This document shows, in pieces, positions 16,828-24,311 of a stretch of 40,762 bases of DNA (the stretch's first letter is position 1; the number at the start of each line of letters is the position of its first letter). The stretch lies in the NCBI GenBank assembly GCA_021817125.1, contig JAKAWC010000006.1:1-40762 (forward strand). The letters run 5' to 3'. The stretch is from Microcaldota archaeon. GTDB lineage: Archaea; Micrarchaeota; Micrarchaeia; Micrarchaeales; CABMGC01. The notes under the pieces were generated by a model. The model had not been told where the DNA came from. It made no database searches and saw nothing but the letters and a program-made list of their open reading frames with translations. Made by a program: the position numbers and the translations under genes.

Positions 16828-17487
16828 TCACTTGTTTGCCGTGACCCCGTTCTTCGGGCAGATTTTGTTGAGTGTACATTTGCTGCAGATTGGAGTCGGC
16901 GCCTGGCACACCGCGCGCCCATGGAACTTGATGGCGTATGCTATCCTGCCCCAGTCCTTCCTGTCGACCAGCCTCATCAGATCGAGCTCCATTTCGTCTG
17001 GCTTTGCACTCTTGCTCAGACCAAGCCTGAGCGACACCCTATTGACGTGTGTGTCGACAGGTATACCCTCCGCGATGCCGAATGCGTTGATTAATATGGT
17101 ATTTGCTGACTTTCGGCCTATGCCCGGAAGCTCGACCAGTTCCTCCATGCTGTTCGGCACCTTGCCGCCGTGCCTCTCCTCTATTAGCTTGCAGGCCTTG
17201 ATTATGCTGGCGACTTTGTTGCCTGCGAAGAGTATGCCGTGGATATGCTTTAGGATGTCCTTCGGGTTGGCATTGGCGTAGTCCTTTGCAGTCGTGTAGT
17301 GCTTAAATATCTCAGTCGTGCACTTATTGACGGTCTCATCCCTTGACCTTGCAGCGAGGATTATCGCTACCATCATCTCGAGAGGATTTGAGAACTTGAG
17401 TATCTCCTTTGCGCCCGGATATTCCTTCTTCAGCAACTCCAATGCCTTCTTCGCAGACTCCTTGTCGAGCAGCTTTGATTCGGGCAT
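16828..17487 (-). CDS. nth: Endonuclease III, DNA glycosylase/AP lyase
   Basis: Removes oxidised pyrimidines and cuts at abasic sites. The 219-aa protein has the helix-hairpin-helix LVELPGIGRKSAN, where the Lys after GR is the Schiff-base nucleophile, and the catalytic Asp in PVDTHVNRVSLRLG. The 4Fe-4S loop CQAPTPICSKCTLNKIC has the canonical C-x6-C-x2-C-x5-C spacing. Length is typical. It lies 4 nt after aspS and 4 nt before endoQ, so the three are one operon. Confidence 0.95.
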   Translation of the reverse strand: MPESKLLDKESAKKALELLKKEYPGAKEILKFSNPLEMMVAIILAARSRDETVNKCTTEIFKHYTTAKDYANANPKDILKHIHGILFAGNKVASIIKACKLIEERHGGKVPNSMEELVELPGIGRKSANTILINAFGIAEGIPVDTHVNRVSLRLGLSKSAKPDEMELDLMRLVDRKDWGRIAYAIKFHGRAVCQAPTPICSKCTLNKICPKNGVTANK

Positions 17488-17491
17488 CCGA

Positions 17492-18781
17492 TCACGGAGT
17501 CAGCCGGTTTCTGTCTCGTGGGAATAACGATGCTTCGCGGATGTTTGCTCTGTCAGTAAGTTTCATCGTGAACCGCTCGAGCCCGAATGACCATCCTGCG
17601 TGGGGCGGAGCGCCGCGGCCCATTGCGTTTATGTAGAACTCGAACGCCTTGACGTTCATGCCGCGCTTCTTTATCGCTTCCTCGAGCAAGGATGGGATGT
17701 GTATCCTCTGGGCGCCGCTGACGAGCTCCATCCCCTTGTAAAGAAGGTCAAAGCTGTTGCTGAACTCTGGATTCTTCTCGTTCGGCATGCTGTAGAACGC
17801 TCTGACAGCAGTCGGATATTCCGTAACTACTACGAAATCACCGTATAACCTGCATATTCCCGTTTCATCCTCGCGAGTCAGGTCCTGGCCGAATTCTATC
17901 TTGCCTCCGTTCGCCTGCAACTTCTTTACGGCGTCCTTATACTTTACCACACTTATCTTGTGCGGCTTCAGCTCGACGCCGAGCTCCTCAAGGTCTGGCC
18001 CGTTGCACTTGATGACCTCTTTGACTACGCCTGTTGCGACATTCTTGAGTATCCTTATGACATCGTTGTGGTCGGCGAACCCCATCTCAATATCCATCTG
18101 CGTTATCTCGTTTATGTGATAAATTGTGTTATGCTTCTCTGCCCTGAAGATTGGCATTATCATAAAGACCCTGTCCATGCCGCCTATTACCGCAAGCTGC
18201 TTGTATAGCTGGGGAGACTGCGCTAGGTAGGCTTTCCTCTCGAAGTATTTCACTTCGAACAGGTCTGCTCCGCCTTCGGTCGCTTCTTCAACGAGGGTAG
18301 GGGTCCGTATCTCCTGGAATCCCTTCTTCTGGACGATGGTCCGGAAGCTCCTGAGCACAGTGGTCTGTATGTTGAATACAGCAGTGGTCTCCAACCGCCT
18401 AAGGTCAATATATCTGTAGTCAAGCCTTACGTCAATCTCTGCCGGGACCTTTCCCGTAACCTCGAACGGTATCGCGGCGACGAGCGGATTGAGGTCCTTG
18501 ACTTCCAGCGGAACGAGTTCGTACCCCTTCTTCGCCACTTGGCTCTTTGTCACCTTTGCCTTTACGCTTACGACGCTCTCCTTCTTCAGTAGCATTGACT
18601 TTATTACCGGCTCGGCTGTGGTCTCTTTCTTGGCGACCACCTGGACTATCCCCGTATGGTCCCTTAAAAGTAAGAACACGATGTTGCCCTTGTCCCGCAC
18701 TTCGTGGACCCAGCCGCAGACAGTGACCTCTTCCCCGTCCATCTCTGCGTTGATCTCTTTGACATAATGAGTTCTGAGCAA
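17492..18781 (-). CDS. aspS: Aspartyl-tRNA synthetase, archaeal type
   Basis: Charges tRNA-Asp (and perhaps tRNA-Asn if non-discriminating). The 429-aa protein has the N-terminal OB-fold anticodon-binding domain (CGWVHEVRDKGNIVFLLLRD) and class II catalytic motifs: motif 2 around FRAEKHNTIYHINEITQMD and motif 3 GWSFGLERFTMKL. Length fits the archaeal/eukaryal-type enzyme, which lacks the bacterial insertion. The start codon is TTG: archaeal relatives begin M-x-RTHY, and here TTG encodes the first residue of MLRTHY with no ATG nearby. A TATA-like AATATTTATCC lies about 35 nt upstream. It is the first gene of an operon with nth and endoQ. I could not decide between discriminating and non-discriminating forms; no gatCAB genes are in the window. 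Confidence 0.94.
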   Translation of the reverse strand: MLRTHYVKEINAEMDGEEVTVCGWVHEVRDKGNIVFLLLRDHTGIVQVVAKKETTAEPVIKSMLLKKESVVSVKAKVTKSQVAKKGYELVPLEVKDLNPLVAAIPFEVTGKVPAEIDVRLDYRYIDLRRLETTAVFNIQTTVLRSFRTIVQKKGFQEIRTPTLVEEATEGGADLFEVKYFERKAYLAQSPQLYKQLAVIGGMDRVFMIMPIFRAEKHNTIYHINEITQMDIEMGFADHNDVIRILKNVATGVVKEVIKCNGPDLEELGVELKPHKISVVKYKDAVKKLQANGGKIEFGQDLTREDETGICRLYGDFVVVTEYPTAVRAFYSMPNEKNPEFSNSFDLLYKGMELVSGAQRIHIPSLLEEAIKKRGMNVKAFEFYINAMGRGAPPHAGWSFGLERFTMKLTDRANIREASLFPRDRNRLTP

Positions 18782-18820
18782 AGCAGCACCGATTACAGGT
18801 TACTATCGAAAGGATAAATA

Positions 18821-19261
18821 TTAAAATGCTCTCTGTTGCTTCATCCTCTTGAGAGCCTCGAAGCCTTTCCTCAGCGCCGGAAGGAATGAGTCACCTTTGT
18901 CAAAGTAACGTTCAAGTTCCTGCTCCGTGACCCACTTGAACTCGGTGTGTTCTTTGCTGAGGGCTATTCCTTTTTCGGGGTTCTTCAGTCTTGCTAGATA
19001 GTTAATTTCTACCCAGTGCTCATCCCGCTCCGGGAAGAGGTAAGTTGCGGCATAGTAAAGAGCTTCTACATGTATCTCAGCACAAAGTTCCTCCATAGAC
19101 TCCCTCTTGAGGGCGTCCTCCAGTGTCTCCCCAAACTCGACATGCCCCCCCGGTATGTCATATTTGCCAGGAAAGAAGCTCAAACTGGGAGACCGCTTAA
19201 GCAGAAGCAACTTGTTGCCATCATGCACGAAAGCCCCTGTGATTATCTTTTGCGTCTTCAT
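18821..19261 (-). CDS. NUDIX hydrolase
   Basis: A 146-aa cytosolic hydrolase of nucleoside diphosphates linked to another moiety. The NUDIX box is GHVEFGETLEDALKRESMEEL (G-x5-E-x7-RE-x2-EE), with the usual terminal Gly replaced by Cys in ELCAEI. The N-terminal strand TGAFVHDGNKLLLLKRS and PGKYDIPGGH are typical of MutT/ADP-ribose-pyrophosphatase-like members. ATG start. It sits between alba and aspS on the same strand with small gaps (38 and 39 nt). Substrate is unknown; housecleaning of damaged nucleotides or an ADP-ribose role would both fit. Confidence 0.88.
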   Translation of the reverse strand: MKTQKIITGAFVHDGNKLLLLKRSPSLSFFPGKYDIPGGHVEFGETLEDALKRESMEELCAEIHVEALYYAATYLFPERDEHWVEINYLARLKNPEKGIALSKEHTEFKWVTEQELERYFDKGDSFLPALRKGFEALKRMKQQRAF

Positions 19262-19299
19262 GCCAGCGCCGGATGAGAAGCATGAGTGAGAGATAAGAG

Positions 19300-19608
19300 C
19301 TATCTCTCGAGCGTTATCTCTATCGAACTGACTTTCGACTTTGTGCCGTCCTCGTTCGCAAGCTCTTCAGAACCTATCGCGATCGTGCTGACCTTCGCAT
19401 CCTGAACGAACCTGTTCCTTGATATCTCGGCCACGTCCACGGCCCTCGATATGGCATTGCCCCTCGCTCTGACCTTCACGGCCTTTGCCCCGTTGTTGAA
19501 CTGCGTCACTACCGCAAGCACGTAATTCATCGCAGGCTTCTTTCCGACGAAGACCTCGTTCTCAGGTATTGTTGATTCCTTGCTTTGTGTTCTTTGTTCT
19601 TCTGCCAT
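19300..19608 (-). CDS. albA: Alba chromatin / nucleic-acid-binding protein
   Basis: Alba coats archaeal DNA and also binds RNA. The 102-aa protein has a short acidic, disordered N-terminus followed by the Alba fold: [15 protein letters not shown], then [18 protein letters not shown] with the loop Arg/Lys used for nucleic acid contact, and a beta hairpin before the terminal SSIEITLER. Family length is about 90-100 aa. Unlike most genes here it has a real leader: a TATA box centred near 19678 predicts a start near 19652, 44 nt before the ATG, and an SD AAGGTGAT precedes the ATG. The leader can fold (see the separate entry). Confidence 0.95.
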   Translation of the reverse strand: MAEEQRTQSKESTIPENEVFVGKKPAMNYVLAVVTQFNNGAKAVKVRARGNAISRAVDVAEISRNRFVQDAKVSTIAIGSEELANEDGTKSKVSSIEITLER

Positions 19609-19611
19609 ATG

Positions 19612-19652
19612 ATCACCTTAAGCGCATGCGCTGGATGCCCACTGACGCTTAA
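19612..19652 (-). promoter_or_regulatory. Structured 5' leader of alba
   Basis: On the mRNA strand, TTAAGCG at the predicted 5' end (19652-19646) can pair with CGCTTAA (19624-19618), which touches the SD AAGGTGAT. The same CGCT also lies in the perfect 12-base palindrome AGCGCATGCGCT (19632-19621), which can form a competing small hairpin. The two folds exclude one another, so they could set SD access. Confidence 0.45.
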
Positions 19653-19673
19653 TGGATGATATGTTACTAAAGA

Positions 19674-19682
19674 GTATTTAAG
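19674..19682 (-). promoter_or_regulatory. TATA box for alba
   Basis: The minus strand reads CCTTAAATACTC. Its centre near 19678 predicts transcription from about 19652, the first base of the leader's 5' stem arm. Confidence 0.5.
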
Positions 19683-19714
19683 GATTTCCTACCCTGCTGG
19701 GACTTCCCGCAGAT

Positions 19715-20209
19715 TCAGCTCCTGACGAACCTTCCGACATCCGTTCTGCCATCCATGACTTCTCTGATTGAATAGTGCTTCAGCACCAGAGCCTTTAGGC
19801 GCTCGACGTCGCCAAAGTCCTTCTCCCTGGCGTTCCTCTCCGCCTTGTTGAGCTTATTTGCGTAGCTGAAGTACGCGATCTTCGCCGCGGCGAGCGCATC
19901 GCGCTCGTGGAGATTCTCCACGGCATCTTCGTCGTACGTTACCTCCTTCTTTTTCTGGACTGCGATATCTCCACCTGGCGCGAATAGGACAGCGTCGAAT
20001 ATCGATGCGAGTTCCGTGACGAGCCTATTGGGCTGTTTCTTGTCGCTTGCGATAACGGCAGGAGTGCCTATGGATTTTATGGAGTCAATGAACCAGGACC
20101 TTTCTGCGAAGCGTTTCGAGAATACGCGGACGGTCTTGCCGTGAAGGTCGATGCATGCTATAGCAGCGGTCTTTCCAGGGTCTACGCCTACGATGAGGTA
20201 TTTCATCAT
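19715..20209 (-). CDS. RNase H-fold protein of the DUF460 family, short form
   Basis: The 164-aa protein matches the N-terminal RuvC/RNase H-like domain of the archaeal DUF460 family (COG2433). The first strand carries the acidic residue in IVGVDPGKTAAIACID, and the final helix carries HERDALAAAKIAY, positions used for metal ions in this fold. Known DUF460 proteins are usually several hundred residues with coiled coils. Here only the nuclease-like domain and a short helical tail remain, with normal start and stop. ATGs at 20209 and 20206 are both possible. It begins 6 nt after the thioredoxin-like gene, so they are co-transcribed. A role in nucleic acid processing is inferred from the fold only. 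Confidence 0.75.
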   Translation of the reverse strand: MMKYLIVGVDPGKTAAIACIDLHGKTVRVFSKRFAERSWFIDSIKSIGTPAVIASDKKQPNRLVTELASIFDAVLFAPGGDIAVQKKKEVTYDEDAVENLHERDALAAAKIAYFSYANKLNKAERNAREKDFGDVERLKALVLKHYSIREVMDGRTDVGRFVRS

Positions 20210-20215
20210 ATTATC

Positions 20216-21271
20216 TCAGCACATCGTGCTGTTTGAGTAGCATATGGCGTTCCTCGCTGTCGGGGGCACGGAGAGATATTCGCAGTTTGTCACTGCGGTC
20301 GGCGTAAACACTATGCCGTAATACTGCGCCAGCAGCTCCTGCGCGCTTATCGAGGTTGATGATGCGTTGAGGCAGCTTGCCAGGGAGCCCATGTTCAAGC
20401 CGGATGACTGCGCGATGATATTGAGGTTGCTCGGCGACATATAGCCGTTGGTGAACGCCGAGTTGAGCGTGGCTACGAATAGCTTAAAGTTCGGCTGACC
20501 GGATGCACAGTAGGTGTACTGGCCCAACGCCTGTGCATTGTCTGTGCCGAAGGCATTTGCATACGCTGTGGTGTACTGGCTGAAGACTATGTCGATGGAT
20601 GCATTGATCTTACTTCCATACTTGCGCTGCAATGCCGTATAATTCAACAGGCTTTGCACTGCACCAGGAGCGTATGGGTCGATAAACCATTGGATATGAA
20701 GCGGCTGCTGGGTAGCACAGGCTGTTGCCTTGGCATCCCTTATGACGCCCTGCGAAGCGACATAGCTCTGTGACTGTATCGGAGGCAGCACCGTCTGTAT
20801 AGAGGCTGACTGGACTCTGTCAGTCATGTCACTTACCGTCATTGTCAGCACGAACGTGCCGCTGGCTGAAGGGTTCTGCACCGGCAGCGATGCATACCAC
20901 GTTCTAGAGACCGGCGCGTATGTCAGGTTCATCGCTGAGACGTTCGCCAGGTATGCTATCTGCGAGAGCGAGCTATTCAGGTACTGGTAGTTTGCAAGCT
21001 GGCGTTCGACCGAGAACCGAATCTGGGTCGCGTTGTGCATTGGGTTTGCACATGTACCGTTGACCGCACCGTACGTACAGTTAAGCGATGAATTGGATAT
21101 GCTCTTCACTATAACCGGTTTCGAGTACGAGACTACCACCACGAGCGCGATCAGTATAGCCACCAATACGAGCAGGGCGAGGTGTATGTTGTCCAAGCCG
21201 CCCAGCTTCCTTATCGGCCTCACGAGTATGCTCGGTTCTTTCACATCCGCCTGCTTTTTTGAGTCTGCCAT
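20216..21271 (-). CDS. Membrane-anchored thioredoxin/DsbA-fold protein lacking the CxxC pair
   Basis: A 351-aa type II membrane protein. A basic cytosolic N-terminus leads to one TM helix near residues 30-50, then a large outside domain. The first part (about 55-165) is unrecognised. The second (about 185-350) looks DsbA/thioredoxin-like: a strand HIQWFIDPYAPGAV, where the CxxC would sit at DPYAPGA (198-204), and FTPTAV near the C-terminus as the cis-Pro loop. Neither active-site Cys is present, but several other Cys are. The ORF track start at 21334 is a TTG that is the first base of the tRNA intron. The ATG at 21271, 11 nt past the mature tRNA 3' end, is preferred. It may be expressed from the tRNA promoter. 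Confidence 0.7.
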   Translation of the reverse strand: MADSKKQADVKEPSILVRPIRKLGGLDNIHLALLVLVAILIALVVVVSYSKPVIVKSISNSSLNCTYGAVNGTCANPMHNATQIRFSVERQLANYQYLNSSLSQIAYLANVSAMNLTYAPVSRTWYASLPVQNPSASGTFVLTMTVSDMTDRVQSASIQTVLPPIQSQSYVASQGVIRDAKATACATQQPLHIQWFIDPYAPGAVQSLLNYTALQRKYGSKINASIDIVFSQYTTAYANAFGTDNAQALGQYTYCASGQPNFKLFVATLNSAFTNGYMSPSNLNIIAQSSGLNMGSLASCLNASSTSISAQELLAQYYGIVFTPTAVTNCEYLSVPPTARNAICYSNSTMC

Positions 21272-21282
21272 TTTACACACCA

Positions 21283-21395
21283 CGGGTCCGACGGGACTTT
21301 CATGACTGCCACTATATGATACAGCTGCAATCAATTTGAACCCGTGACCCTCACCTTAGGACGGTGTCGCTCTGTCCAAGCTGAGCTACGGACCC
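21283..21395 (-). tRNA. tRNA-Arg(CCU) with a 38-nt T-loop intron
   Basis: The acceptor stem GGGTCCG/CGGACCC (7 bp), D arm GCTC...GAGC with GG in the loop, anticodon loop GTCCTAA (CCT at 21360-21358) and T stem ACGGG/CCCGT are all present. The anticodon stem has one A-A mismatch at 27-43. The T arm is interrupted by an intron (21334-21297). At the junctions a textbook bulge-helix-bulge forms: T stem as outer helix, TTCA/TGAA as the 4-bp central helix, three-base bulges AAT and AGT, and inner helix TGATTGC/GCAGTCA with one G-U pair. Cleavage after the second base of each bulge gives a normal TTCAAAT T loop. No CCA is encoded; the discriminator is G. argS is the next gene upstream. Confidence 0.93.
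21297..21334 (-). other. Bulge-helix-bulge intron in tRNA-Arg, position 59/60
   Basis: This is the 38-nt sequence removed from the T loop by the archaeal splicing endonuclease, starting TTGATTGC and ending GAAAG. The inner helix closes a 17-nt AT-rich loop. The intron also supplies a false TTG start for the downstream ORF and a TATA-like ATCATATAGT on the same strand. Confidence 0.88.
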
Positions 21396-21417
21396 TTGAG
21401 CTTTATGGGTAGCCACA

Positions 21418-21427
21418 GTTTAAAAAC
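21418..21427 (-). promoter_or_regulatory. TATA box for tRNA-Arg
   Basis: The minus strand reads GTTTTTAAAC, centred about 27 nt before the tRNA 5' end at 21395. It lies just after the argS stop, so the tRNA has its own promoter. Confidence 0.6.
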
Positions 21428-21445
21428 TTCTCTGTTTGTCCGGCG

Positions 21446-23335
21446 CTACATCACTTCTATCGGCGTTATGCCCAGAAGCGCGAGCATGTTTCCCATTACC
21501 TGCTTTGTTGCAGCCACCACTGCGAGCCTTGCGTCCTTTGCCAGACCTCCCTTCAGGACGGGCATCGATTCGTAGAATCCGCTGAATGTTGACGATATAT
21601 CGAGCAGATATTTTGTTATTATGTTTGGCCTGTACTCTGCACACGCCTTCTCGACCATCTCTGGCGCCTTGCCGAGCATCATGAGCAGTTCGAAGTCCTT
21701 GCCGCGTGTTATCTGCGCGTAGTCCGAAGCCGTTAGTTTTATTGGGGATCTGCTTCCCTTCTCGAGTATTCTGGCCGCTCTCGCATAAGTGTACATGCAA
21801 TACGGCCCGGAATTGCCCTCGAAGTTAAGCGCCTTCTCCCATGAGAAAACCACCTCTTTCTCCGGAGTGACCTTCAGATACTCAAATTTAATCGCTGCTA
21901 TCGCAATCGCTTTCGCAGTATCGTCGACTTTTGACTTGTCGGTTATCTTCTCGCTCTTGAGCACAAGTTCCTTTGCCTTCCCCCTGACCTCCCGCAGCAG
22001 GTCGTCGGCAGTGTAGTTCCTTTTCTCGCCGAGCCAACCGCCAGTCCTGCCACTCAGTGACCCGGACTCGACCGAGACCAACCCATACGCCAGATGCACT
22101 ATGTTCTCTGCAATCTTAGGGTACCCCATCCTCGCGAAGAGCATCCTAAGCACCTGCTGCTCATACTTCTGTTCCGCGCCGATGAGGTTTATCGCTTTTT
22201 TTACGTTGCCAAACTTTATCTCTTCGCCTGATTCGTTGGTGCTATAAAGCGGCCTGCCGTTCGGCTGCTCAGCCATGAACTTCGAGAACTTGAACCCTGG
22301 ATTAATCAGCCCGAACTTCCAGGCGTGGAATGCGAAGTCTTTTGCCACGTAGGTTGCCACTCCGGTCGACCTTACAATCACCTTGATGGTCTCCTCGTTC
22401 TGGCCGAACTCTCCGGTGCCGGTGAGGTCTACTACCAGACAATCCTTGAACTTGCCCTCTTTTGGAGTCTTCAAGACGCCCTTCTCCTTTGCGGCAGTTA
22501 TTGCCTTGTCGAGTAGCTTTGTCCTGACTATGTCACTCTCCCAGATCAGGACGTCGTGATATATCCCATAATCGAATGCGGTCTCGTACTGCGCCCTGAC
22601 GACCTTGCCCGTGAGATCGCGGCCAAGCTTTGCCTCTTTCGAGCGGTGGTCCTCCATCTTCTTCAGAAGTTCGTCGAGCTCTGGTTGGATATTCTTCTCC
22701 TGCATCACTTTATTGACTTTGACATATTGCTCTCCGAACCACTGGTCTATCTTCTTGTCGGGGTTGTGGGCTATGTGGGCATATCCCCAAATGCTCTCCG
22801 CAACCTGGAGGCCGAGGTCGTCTATGTAGTCCTCACGCTCGACAGTGTAGGAGCACGCAGAATGGATGTTGGATATAACGTCCCCGAGAAGCGCGTTCCT
22901 CAGCTGCCCTATGTGCCACGGCTTGTTCGGGTTGACGCTCGGAGACTCGACTATGACCTTTTCCCCCTTGCCGGAGTCGCACGCCCCGTACGATCCGCCA
23001 CCCTCGTTTATCGCGTCTAAGACCGCCTTTGAGTATGACGCTTGGTCTGCCCATGCGCTGATATACCCTCCAAGGCTCTTCACCTCGCTTACCCCGCCGG
23101 ACGGCTTGATGCCAGCCACTACAGCCTCTGCTATCTTGTCCGGCGCGAGCTTGAGCTGCTTCGCGAGCCTGAAGGCTATCGATGAACTCATGTCGCCGTG
23201 CTCCCCCTTGGGCACCTCTATGGTCGCATATGCCTGCTCCGTAGTCATCTCCGCCTTCGGGAATGCCCTCTTCAGGGAGTCGAAGAGCAGCCTCGAGAAT
23301 TCCTGCTTGAGTTCCTTGCTGGGGTTCGTAGTCAT
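21446..23335 (-). CDS. argS: Arginyl-tRNA synthetase
   Basis: Charges tRNA-Arg. At 629 aa it has the ArgRS N-terminal additional domain (about 1-105), the class I Rossmann fold with the HIGH motif in SPSVNPNKPWHIGQLRNALL near residues 130-148, and the C-terminal DALR anticodon-binding domain (about 510-629) ending LLGITPIEVM, a very common ArgRS C-terminus. In place of a clear KMSKS it has SLSGRTGGW, as many ArgRS lack the canonical motif. It is followed within 50 nt by a tRNA-Arg gene, its own substrate. The start ATG is 88 nt from the divergent AbrB-like gene. Confidence 0.95.
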   Translation of the reverse strand: MTTNPSKELKQEFSRLLFDSLKRAFPKAEMTTEQAYATIEVPKGEHGDMSSSIAFRLAKQLKLAPDKIAEAVVAGIKPSGGVSEVKSLGGYISAWADQASYSKAVLDAINEGGGSYGACDSGKGEKVIVESPSVNPNKPWHIGQLRNALLGDVISNIHSACSYTVEREDYIDDLGLQVAESIWGYAHIAHNPDKKIDQWFGEQYVKVNKVMQEKNIQPELDELLKKMEDHRSKEAKLGRDLTGKVVRAQYETAFDYGIYHDVLIWESDIVRTKLLDKAITAAKEKGVLKTPKEGKFKDCLVVDLTGTGEFGQNEETIKVIVRSTGVATYVAKDFAFHAWKFGLINPGFKFSKFMAEQPNGRPLYSTNESGEEIKFGNVKKAINLIGAEQKYEQQVLRMLFARMGYPKIAENIVHLAYGLVSVESGSLSGRTGGWLGEKRNYTADDLLREVRGKAKELVLKSEKITDKSKVDDTAKAIAIAAIKFEYLKVTPEKEVVFSWEKALNFEGNSGPYCMYTYARAARILEKGSRSPIKLTASDYAQITRGKDFELLMMLGKAPEMVEKACAEYRPNIITKYLLDISSTFSGFYESMPVLKGGLAKDARLAVVAATKQVMGNMLALLGITPIEVM

Positions 23336-23392
23336 GCAATCTGCTCTCGTAAGAAAGTGCTATAAGCCTTTCAGGAGTATACTAGCATAGTA

Positions 23393-23403
23393 TGCATTTA
23401 AAG
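23393..23403 (+). promoter_or_regulatory. TATA box for the AbrB-like gene
   Basis: The sequence gcatttaaagc is centred about 26 nt before the ATG at 23424, implying a leaderless or nearly leaderless message. A G-rich gggggcg lies between them. Confidence 0.5.
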
Positions 23404-23423
23404 CATTCTGTGGGGGCGATTTT

Positions 23424-24296
23424 ATGGTGAAGGTCTACAAATCCAAGACGTCAAGCTCTAAGCTACTGCTATATCTGCCGTACGATGTCATAACCGCGCT
23501 CGGGGTTAAGGACGGCGACGATATCGACTTCATCAAGTACAACGATAGGGCATTCCTCTTCGCTAAGAAGTCCGATATCGCGACCCTTCTCTTGGCTGGA
23601 GGGACCAGAGAGGAGCCAAAGACTCCGAAAGAGGCGAAACAGGAGAACCGCGGGATATCCGAAGACGAGATACGTGTCCTGAAGAAGATGGACACACTCA
23701 AGTATGCAGACAGGACACCGGAGAACGTGGGCAAACTACTTAACGATGCTGAGAAGGAACAGCTGCAGAGCATCCTGAAGAAGAAGGCGGTTGCGCTGTT
23801 CGAGAGCCAGAAGACGGGGAAGCGGGTGTATAGCATCCCAAAGGACGTTTATGAGAGATTCCTGATGAGGAAACAGATGGCTTCTCAGAGGCCGCAGGTC
23901 CCTGCGGCAAGGCAGTCTGCCTCAGCTGCGCCGAGATACCAGCCCGCTGCGCCACTTGAGAACGAAGGGGTCAAGACGCTGGAGGAGAAAGGGTTCGTCG
24001 TACTGCAGAGCGAGAGCGAGGCGAGCGGCGTGTCGCTCGCGCTGGAGGACAGCATAAGACACGGGCAGGTGATAGGCACGCGCGCGTTCAACAAGAAGTT
24101 CTACATAGTGCTGAGGAGATACCTGAGTGACAATGGCCCCCGCGTGCTTAAGGGGCTCGCAAACGGACAGGCAAAGGTCGCAGACCTCGCGAAAGAGCTG
24201 AAGCTCGATGAGGACGGAGTCAGAGCCGTGCTCTACCTGCTGTCTGAGGGTGGGGAAGTCAGCGAGAAAAGGAAGGATATCTTCGCTCTCGCCTGA
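23424..24296 (+). CDS. AbrB/SpoVT-like N-terminus with C-terminal winged-helix, unknown role
   Basis: A 290-aa cytosolic protein. Residues about 1-50 (SSSKLLLYLPYDVITALGVKDGDDIDFIKYNDRAFLFA) follow the swapped-hairpin AbrB/SpoVT DNA-binding pattern. A charged helical middle (about 65-145) leads to a Gln/Pro/Ala-rich linker (about 150-180). The C-terminus (about 185-290) includes a predicted winged helix: LAKELKLDEDGVRAVLYLLSEGGEVS. It is probably a DNA-binding or chromatin-associated regulator. No target is evident. It is divergent from argS and convergent with the vapC gene, 15 nt away. Confidence 0.6.
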   Translation: MVKVYKSKTSSSKLLLYLPYDVITALGVKDGDDIDFIKYNDRAFLFAKKSDIATLLLAGGTREEPKTPKEAKQENRGISEDEIRVLKKMDTLKYADRTPENVGKLLNDAEKEQLQSILKKKAVALFESQKTGKRVYSIPKDVYERFLMRKQMASQRPQVPAARQSASAAPRYQPAAPLENEGVKTLEEKGFVVLQSESEASGVSLALEDSIRHGQVIGTRAFNKKFYIVLRRYLSDNGPRVLKGLANGQAKVADLAKELKLDEDGVRAVLYLLSEGGEVSEKRKDIFALA

Positions 24297-24311
24297 CCAT
24301 ATTGCAGATGG

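Noticed and set aside
16824-16922. N-terminal extension of EndoQ
   Set aside because: It overlaps nth in another frame and the extension is not like known EndoQ; the ATG at 16823 follows nth by 4 nt.
21335-21395. A truncated tRNA pseudogene
   Set aside because: The missing T-stem and acceptor halves are found intact after a 38-nt intron with correct bulge-helix-bulge pairing.
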